Positions 6,579-10,265 of a DNA stretch of 10,265 nt are shown piece after piece. Position numbers and translations under genes: made by a program. Origin of the DNA: Klebsiella pneumoniae (GTDB taxonomy: Bacteria > Pseudomonadota > Gammaproteobacteria > Ga0077536); NCBI GenBank assembly GCA_945873015.1, contig CAMCBY010000108.1:1-10265 (forward strand), given 5' to 3'. A model generated the notes under the pieces. It was not told the DNA's origin, ran no database searches, and saw nothing but the letters and a program-made list of their open reading frames with translations. Numbering within the stretch: position 1 is the first letter of the stretch; every line of letters begins with the position of its first letter.

Positions 6579-7817
6579 TCAGCCGCCCGCCGCCTGGCGT
6601 GCGGCTTCCTTGGCCGCCATACGCGCCTTTAATTGCGCCGGGCTCTCGCGCACGATGTCCTCGTTCTGATGGCTGTAGAGGTCATAGGGCGTGGTGTCGA
6701 GTTCCGGCAGCTCGATGTCACGGTGTAATACCGACTGTTTCCACAGCCGGTGGGCGTCTTCATCGGCGTGGAATTCGGGCATCACTTGTTCGGCGAACAG
6801 CTTCAAGCTGTCGCAGATATCCTCATGGCTGGTCTTGCCGGCCTGATTGAGCAGGATCACCTGGTCGACATGCGCGGCCTGGAACTGGCGCAGACGTTTG
6901 CGAATGGTTTCCGGCGAGCCGATAAGGCCGTTGGTCAAAGCCGCTTTGGCCTTGTCGGTCTCGCGCCAGGCCTGAAATTCCTCCCACAGATTGCCGGTGC
7001 CCGGTGCGCTGATGCCGTTACGCCCGTAGTGCGAGAGCGCGAAGATGAAAAACGTCCAGCCCGAGGCTTTGTGTATCGCTTCCTCGTCGGTCTCGGCGCA
7101 CATGAAGCCGTTGACGATGGCGATATTGGCGTTGACCGGGTAATCCGTCAGCCGATTGGGGTGATTCAACAGTGTGTTGTAGTAACGATGCACCCACGCC
7201 TGGGCGGCGTCCGGCGAGACAAAAGAAAAGCCCAGCGCGCCCATGCCCCAGGCGCCGGCTTCGGCGATGGTTTGAATATTGGAACAGGCCACCCATAGCG
7301 GCGGGTGCGGTTTCTGCAAAGGTTTGGGGATGACATTGCGCGGCCCGAAATCGTGATATTGGCCGTGAAACTCCCAATCGGTTTTGGTGAACATCGGAAT
7401 GATGGCGCGCACCGCTTCTTCCCAGCGCTCGCGTTTGTCGCGCACGCGCACGTTGAACGGATGCAGTTCCGCCGGTCCGGCACCTTCGCCAAGCCCCATC
7501 TCCACGCGACCATTGGAAATCAGGTCGAGTGTTGACACGCGCTCGGCAACTCGGTGGGGCTGATTGGTCGTGAGCTGAATGATGCCGTGACCGAGCCGGA
7601 TGCGTTTGGTGCGCTGACTCGCCGCGGCGAGAAATACTTCCGGCGCCGATGCGTGTGAATATTCTTCCAGAAAATGATGCTCGACCTGCCATGCATAGTC
7701 ATAGCCGAGCTGATCGGCCAGCTCGACCTGCGTCAGCGAGTTCTGCATGAGTTCGTATTCGGAGTTTTCCGTCCACGGCCGCGGCAATTGATGCTCGTAG
7801 AACACACCAAATTTCAT
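6579..7817 (-). CDS. LLM-class (luciferase-like) flavin-dependent oxidoreductase
   Basis: This 412-residue protein belongs to the bacterial luciferase-like TIM-barrel superfamily, whose members use reduced FMN or F420; many are monooxygenases. The first strand is MKFGVFYEHQ (1-10). EHHF (46-49) follows AWQV, as in luciferase-alpha-like enzymes. Further family motifs are RIRLGHGIIQLTTNQPHRVAER (72-93), LDLISNGRVEMGLGEG (98-112, with S-x-G-R) and KPLQKPHPPLWVA (165-177). Its length exceeds many relatives because of a C-terminal tail (about 360-412) ending in a charged, alanine-rich helix. The start at 7817 is chosen because GGAGGA lies just ahead and the family N-terminus begins there; the open frame upstream to 7877 adds nothing family-like. 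It has its own promoter and would supply an oxygenation step. The substrate is unknown. Confidence 0.92.
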   Translation of the reverse strand: MKFGVFYEHQLPRPWTENSEYELMQNSLTQVELADQLGYDYAWQVEHHFLEEYSHASAPEVFLAAASQRTKRIRLGHGIIQLTTNQPHRVAERVSTLDLISNGRVEMGLGEGAGPAELHPFNVRVRDKRERWEEAVRAIIPMFTKTDWEFHGQYHDFGPRNVIPKPLQKPHPPLWVACSNIQTIAEAGAWGMGALGFSFVSPDAAQAWVHRYYNTLLNHPNRLTDYPVNANIAIVNGFMCAETDEEAIHKASGWTFFIFALSHYGRNGISAPGTGNLWEEFQAWRETDKAKAALTNGLIGSPETIRKRLRQFQAAHVDQVILLNQAGKTSHEDICDSLKLFAEQVMPEFHADEDAHRLWKQSVLHRDIELPELDTTPYDLYSHQNEDIVRESPAQLKARMAAKEAARQAAGG

Positions 7818-7848
7818 GATTCCTCCCAAAGGCAATGGACAGACAGGA

Positions 7849-7877
7849 ATAACAGCACGACCGCCAGGGTGTGGCAA
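7849..7877 (-). promoter_or_regulatory. sigma70-type promoter for the flavin oxidoreductase
   Basis: Read on the minus strand, TTGCCA (7877-7872) and TGTTAT (7854-7849) are separated by exactly 17 bases. They match the -35 consensus at 5 of 6 positions and the -10 consensus at 4 of 6. Initiation would fall near 7842, giving a leader of about 25 bases with the GGAGGA SD. It lies between the MITE-like element and the gene, so the gene can be transcribed independently of the acyl-CoA dehydrogenase pair upstream. Confidence 0.55.
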
Positions 7878-7927
7878 TTGGCGAAATGGGGAATCTCTGC
7901 GGCGCGGTGCGCGACCCGCCCGTTAGC

Positions 7928-8066
7928 AGGCTGGTGAAAAACGTAGCGAGCGAAGGCAGTTCGCGTTCCGCCGGCGCGCAGGAACCGCAGCGTATACGGA
8001 AATACGTGAGGATCCCGAGCACCGCCGGGACGCGAAATGTCGAGCGCAGTAGTTTTTCACCAGCCT
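7928..8066. mobile_element. palindromic MITE-like element
   Basis: A 139-base non-coding element has perfect 15-bp terminal inverted repeats: AGGCTGGTGAAAAAC (7928-7942) and its complement (8052-8066). The interior also pairs imperfectly across the centre (TTCGCGTTCCGCCGG against TTCGCGTCCCGGCGG; CGTAT 7991-7995 with ATACG 8002-8006), so the whole element can form a long hairpin. GTTAGC flanks it on both sides in the same orientation (7922-7927 and 8067-8072), a possible 6-bp target duplication. Alternatively the inverted repeat extends to 7917-8077 with two mismatches. It encodes no transposase and would need one in trans. The right flank covers the stop codon of the ORF at 8068-8253. Confidence 0.75.
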
Positions 8067-8067
8067 G

Positions 8068-8253
8068 TTAGCGGGCGCCGCGCCCGTCCCTGATCGTGCA
8101 ACTGAAACCCGCCGCGCGAATGAAACGCACCGCAATCACGTCACCGTCGCATTGCTCCTCTACCTGATCGCGGGCCGCGTTGGCCGAGGCGGCCATCACC
8201 GTCGCGCGGCGTTGCTGGCCGTGCTCGACGATGGTCACCTCATACTCGTTCAC
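8068..8253 (-). CDS. hypothetical 61-residue protein downstream of acyl-CoA dehydrogenase pair 2
   Basis: I do not recognise this ORF as a named family. A GTG start at 8253, four bases after the upstream acyl-CoA dehydrogenase stop, gives 61 residues beginning NEYEVTIVEHGQQRRATVMA. An ATG at 8304 would extend it into the neighbouring gene. The predicted pattern is two beta strands, a helix (AASANAARDQVEEQC, 21-35) and another strand (DVIAVRFI, 38-45), as in small proteins of the form strand-strand-helix-strand. This looks more protein-like than random GC-rich frames. The SD is weak (AAGG, 11 bases ahead). The TAA stop lies in the GTTAGC flank of the MITE-like element, so the C-terminus may have been set by that insertion. 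It could also be non-coding. Confidence 0.5.
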   Translation of the reverse strand: MNEYEVTIVEHGQQRRATVMAASANAARDQVEEQCDGDVIAVRFIRAAGFSCTIRDGRGAR

Positions 8254-8257
8254 CGCT

Positions 8258-9397
8258 TCAGTAGCCTTGCAGGGTGGCGTAACGATCGCGATGGAAGCCG
8301 GCATCGCCCAGCCACTGCTGCGCTACACGCGCGCGTTTCAGGAAGAAGCCGATTTCTTCCGCATCGGTCATGCCGATGCCGCCATGCATCTGCACCGCTT
8401 CAGCGCTCACCAGTTCCAATGTGTCGCAGGCCTTGGCTTTGGCGAGGCTGCACAAGGCTGCGCAATCCGCGTCGCCGCTGTCGAGGGCATCGAGCGCGCC
8501 GAGCACCGCTGAGCGGGTCAACTCAAGTTCGCAGAACATGAGGGCGGCGCGATGTTTCAAGGCCTGGAAGGAACCAATCACCACACCGAACTGGCGACGC
8601 AGCTTGAGATAGGCGACGGTGCGTTCGAACGCCTCAGCGGCGTTGCCGAGCATTTCTGCGGCGAGCGCGGCGCGGGCGCCATCCAGCACGTGTTCGAGCG
8701 CGGCGTAACCCGCGCCGAGGCTGCCAAGCAGAGCGTTTTTGTCGAGCATCACATCGGTGAAGCTGACCTGCGCGGCGTTGCGGTTGTCGACCATGCGCGT
8801 GCGCGTGCAAGTGACGCCTGCCGCCTGCGCATCGACCAGCAGCAGCGAGATGCCGTCGCGCGCGTCGCGCGCGTCGCTGCTGCGCGCCACCACGATGAAT
8901 TTATCCGCGACATGTCCATCGACGACGAATGTCTTGCAGCCATTTAACAGGAAGCCGTCGCCACGTGCTTCAACGCGTGTGCCAATGCGGGTCGGCGCAT
9001 GCCGCGGCGCTTCGTCGTGGGCGAGCGCAATCAGCAGTTCACCGCCGGCGATGGCCGGCAACAGCGCGGCCTTGAGTTCTTCGTTGGCGGTCTTCAACAG
9101 CAGAGGCGCGGCCAGCAGTGCGCTCGAGGCGAGCGGCGAGGCGGCCAGTGTGCGGCCCGCTTCTTCCATCACCTGACCGATACCTTTGTAGCCGAAGTCG
9201 GCGCCGCCGAATTGTTCCGGGATGAGAATGCCGGCCCAGCCGAGTGCGGCCATTTCCGCCCATAAGGCGCGGTCGTAACCGGCGGCCACATCCTTGTCGC
9301 GCAGTTCGCGCAGCGCTTTGACCGGCATACGCTCTTTGAAGAACGTATGGGCGCCGTCCTTCAACATGGTTTGTTCTTCGTTCAACAACAGATTCAT
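8258..9397 (-). CDS. acyl-CoA dehydrogenase, RxQFG-motif (small) member of pair 2
   Basis: This 379-residue protein is the counterpart of the gene at 1260-2396. It has the N-terminal helical domain with PEQFGGADFGYKGIG (60-74). Its middle domain reads LNGCKTFVVDG (151-161), without the W-(T/S)-(T/S) flavin motif. The C-terminal domain keeps RRQFGVVIGSFQALKH (267-282) and VQMHGGIGMTD (335-345), the family's FAD adenosine/pyrophosphate contacts. ATG at 9397 is preferred to one further upstream at 9445, because it has GAGGA seven bases ahead and starts the family domain. That SD overlaps the TGA of the preceding large member, 10 bases away, so the two should be translationally coupled. Residues about 174-181 contain a DAR repeat from a 9-base tandem repeat. 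I infer it is the partner subunit of the gene at 9408-10265. Confidence 0.92.
   Translation of the reverse strand: MNLLLNEEQTMLKDGAHTFFKERMPVKALRELRDKDVAAGYDRALWAEMAALGWAGILIPEQFGGADFGYKGIGQVMEEAGRTLAASPLASSALLAAPLLLKTANEELKAALLPAIAGGELLIALAHDEAPRHAPTRIGTRVEARGDGFLLNGCKTFVVDGHVADKFIVVARSSDARDARDGISLLLVDAQAAGVTCTRTRMVDNRNAAQVSFTDVMLDKNALLGSLGAGYAALEHVLDGARAALAAEMLGNAAEAFERTVAYLKLRRQFGVVIGSFQALKHRAALMFCELELTRSAVLGALDALDSGDADCAALCSLAKAKACDTLELVSAEAVQMHGGIGMTDAEEIGFFLKRARVAQQWLGDAGFHRDRYATLQGY
8854..8877. repeat. 9-base tandem repeat inside the acyl-CoA dehydrogenase gene
   Basis: CGTCGCGCG is repeated twice plus six further bases. In frame it encodes Asp-Ala-Arg repeats in a surface loop between beta strands of the middle domain. 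The unit length is a multiple of three, so copy-number change would keep the frame. Confidence 0.6.
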
Positions 9398-9407
9398 GTG
9401 TGTTTCC

Positions 9408-10265
9408 TCAATCCGGCAGGCCGAGCACGCGTTTGGCGATGACATTCAACTGGATTTCGCTGGTGCCGCCTTCGATGGAATTGCCTTTGGAGCGCAACCA
9501 GGTGCGACACAAGGTCAGTTCCTCATCACTGAAACCCGCGCCTTCCCAACCGAGGGCATGGGTGCCGGCGAATTTCAGTATCAATTCGAATTTGCGTTTG
9601 TTCTGCTCGGTACCGAAATATTTGAACATCGAGGAGACGCCGCCGTTGGCAGTGCCGGCCTCCGATTCCTGGGCCGCGCGGCGCACGGTCAACGCGAAGG
9701 CGCGGTCATCCATCCTGTGCCGTGCCACTGCATCGCGCAGCACCGCATCGGCAATCCGCCCATCGGCATCGGCGAGATACTGTTTGGCGACCACATCGAC
9801 GTCCGGCACGATGCCGCCGATGGACTTGCCGATGTCGGAGATCATGCCGCGCTCGTGCTGCAGCAATTCCTTGGCGATTTCCCAGCCGCCGTTCAAACGT
9901 CCGACCAGATTGCCCTTCGGCACGCGCACATTGGTCAGGAAGGTTTCACAAAACACCGAGGCGCCACTGATGAGGGAGATCGGCCGGGTCTCAACGCCCT
10001 CGCTGGTCATGTCGAACAACAGAAAACTGATGCCGGCCTGTTTGGTGCTGGTATCGGTCCGCACCAGACAGAAAATCCAGTCGGCATAGTTGGCGTAGGA
10101 GGTCCAGATCTTCTGACCGTTGACCAGATAATGATCGCCCTGGTCTTCGGCGCGGGTCGCGAGTGCAGCCAGGTCGGAGCCGGCGCCTGGTTCGCTATAA
10201 CCCTGGCACCAGCGCATTTCGCCGCGCGCAATCTTTGGCAGATGCTCGAGTTTCTGCGCCTCGGT
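9408..10265 (-). CDS. acyl-CoA dehydrogenase, flavin-motif (large) member of pair 2, 5' end cut by the window
   Basis: The frame is open to the window edge, giving 285 visible residues; by family length roughly 110 N-terminal residues lie outside. Met17 of the visible part is internal, because the preceding residues (QKLEHLPKIARGEM) already match the family. Motifs are WCQGYSEPGAGSDLA (19-33), NGQKIWTSYA (49-58, the flavin W-T-S), LLQHERG (134-140, whose glutamate aligns with the isovaleryl-CoA dehydrogenase base) and IEGGTSEIQLNVIAKRVLGLP (264-284). No R-x-Q-F-G motif is seen; the next gene downstream supplies it. It would oxidise an acyl-CoA with FAD, probably as a heteromer with that neighbour. 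Compared with 4-1263 it lacks the extra segment after the HER helix. Confidence 0.92.
   Translation of the reverse strand, partial: TEAQKLEHLPKIARGEMRWCQGYSEPGAGSDLAALATRAEDQGDHYLVNGQKIWTSYANYADWIFCLVRTDTSTKQAGISFLLFDMTSEGVETRPISLISGASVFCETFLTNVRVPKGNLVGRLNGGWEIAKELLQHERGMISDIGKSIGGIVPDVDVVAKQYLADADGRIADAVLRDAVARHRMDDRAFALTVRRAAQESEAGTANGGVSSMFKYFGTEQNKRKFELILKFAGTHALGWEGAGFSDEELTLCRTWLRSKGNSIEGGTSEIQLNVIAKRVLGLPD

Noticed and set aside
7699..8022. Minus-strand frame of 107 codons spanning the MITE-like element, and a similar one at 7923-8135.
   Set aside because: The translated sequence comes from the palindromic element itself and from the promoter region; no SD and no domain pattern.
1..10265. 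CRISPR array, tRNA or rRNA genes, and full insertion sequence.
   Set aside because: No regularly spaced direct repeats, no cloverleaf-like or rRNA-like segments and no transposase frame were seen on either strand; the two repeats found are short palindromic elements.

Overview
This is a GC-rich bacterial window with dense coding, short gene gaps and purine-rich Shine-Dalgarno (SD) sequences. A proteobacterium is likely. Gammaproteobacteria is my best guess, from the style of the genes and of the two intergenic palindromic repeats, but nothing here fixes the taxon. No rRNA, tRNA, CRISPR array or intact transposase gene was seen. Ten protein genes are supported well or moderately, and an eleventh small one is tentative.

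All genes but one lie on the minus strand, so the layout reads from right to left. At the right edge a truncated large acyl-CoA dehydrogenase (9408-10265) is followed after 10 bases by a second acyl-CoA dehydrogenase (8258-9397). A tentative 61-residue ORF (8068-8253) comes next, and then a palindromic MITE-like element (about 7928-8066). A luciferase-like flavin-dependent oxidoreductase (6579-7817) follows, with a good sigma70-type promoter of its own. It converges on the only plus-strand gene, a receiver-ANTAR regulator (5876-6529), with a 13-bp perfect hairpin between the two stops. A 303-base divergent region separates the regulator from an apparent operon: tandem EthD-domain protein (4880-5572), carboxymuconolactone decarboxylase-family protein (4317-4868) and Bcr/CflA-type MFS transporter (2965-4200). 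A REPIN-like repeat (2899-2975) overlaps the transporter's stop codon. Next come a small EthD/DUF4286-like protein (2517-2843) and a second acyl-CoA dehydrogenase pair (1260-2396 and 4-1263), whose reading frames overlap by ATGA.

The gene content (two acyl-CoA dehydrogenase pairs, a flavin monooxygenase-like enzyme, dimeric alpha/beta-barrel proteins, an AhpD-like protein and an exporter) suggests part of a catabolic cluster for a hydrophobic or polycyclic acid handled as a CoA thioester, for example a steroid, terpenoid or aromatic compound. The substrate cannot be read from the sequence. The most informative point is that both acyl-CoA dehydrogenase pairs divide the FAD-binding motifs between neighbouring genes. 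One member keeps the W-T-S flavin motif; the other keeps the R-x-Q-F-G and H-G-G-I-G motifs. That is the arrangement known for alpha2beta2 heterotetrameric acyl-CoA dehydrogenases of mycobacterial cholesterol breakdown. The ANTAR regulator, which should bind RNA, is the only candidate regulator here and has no visible sensor partner.
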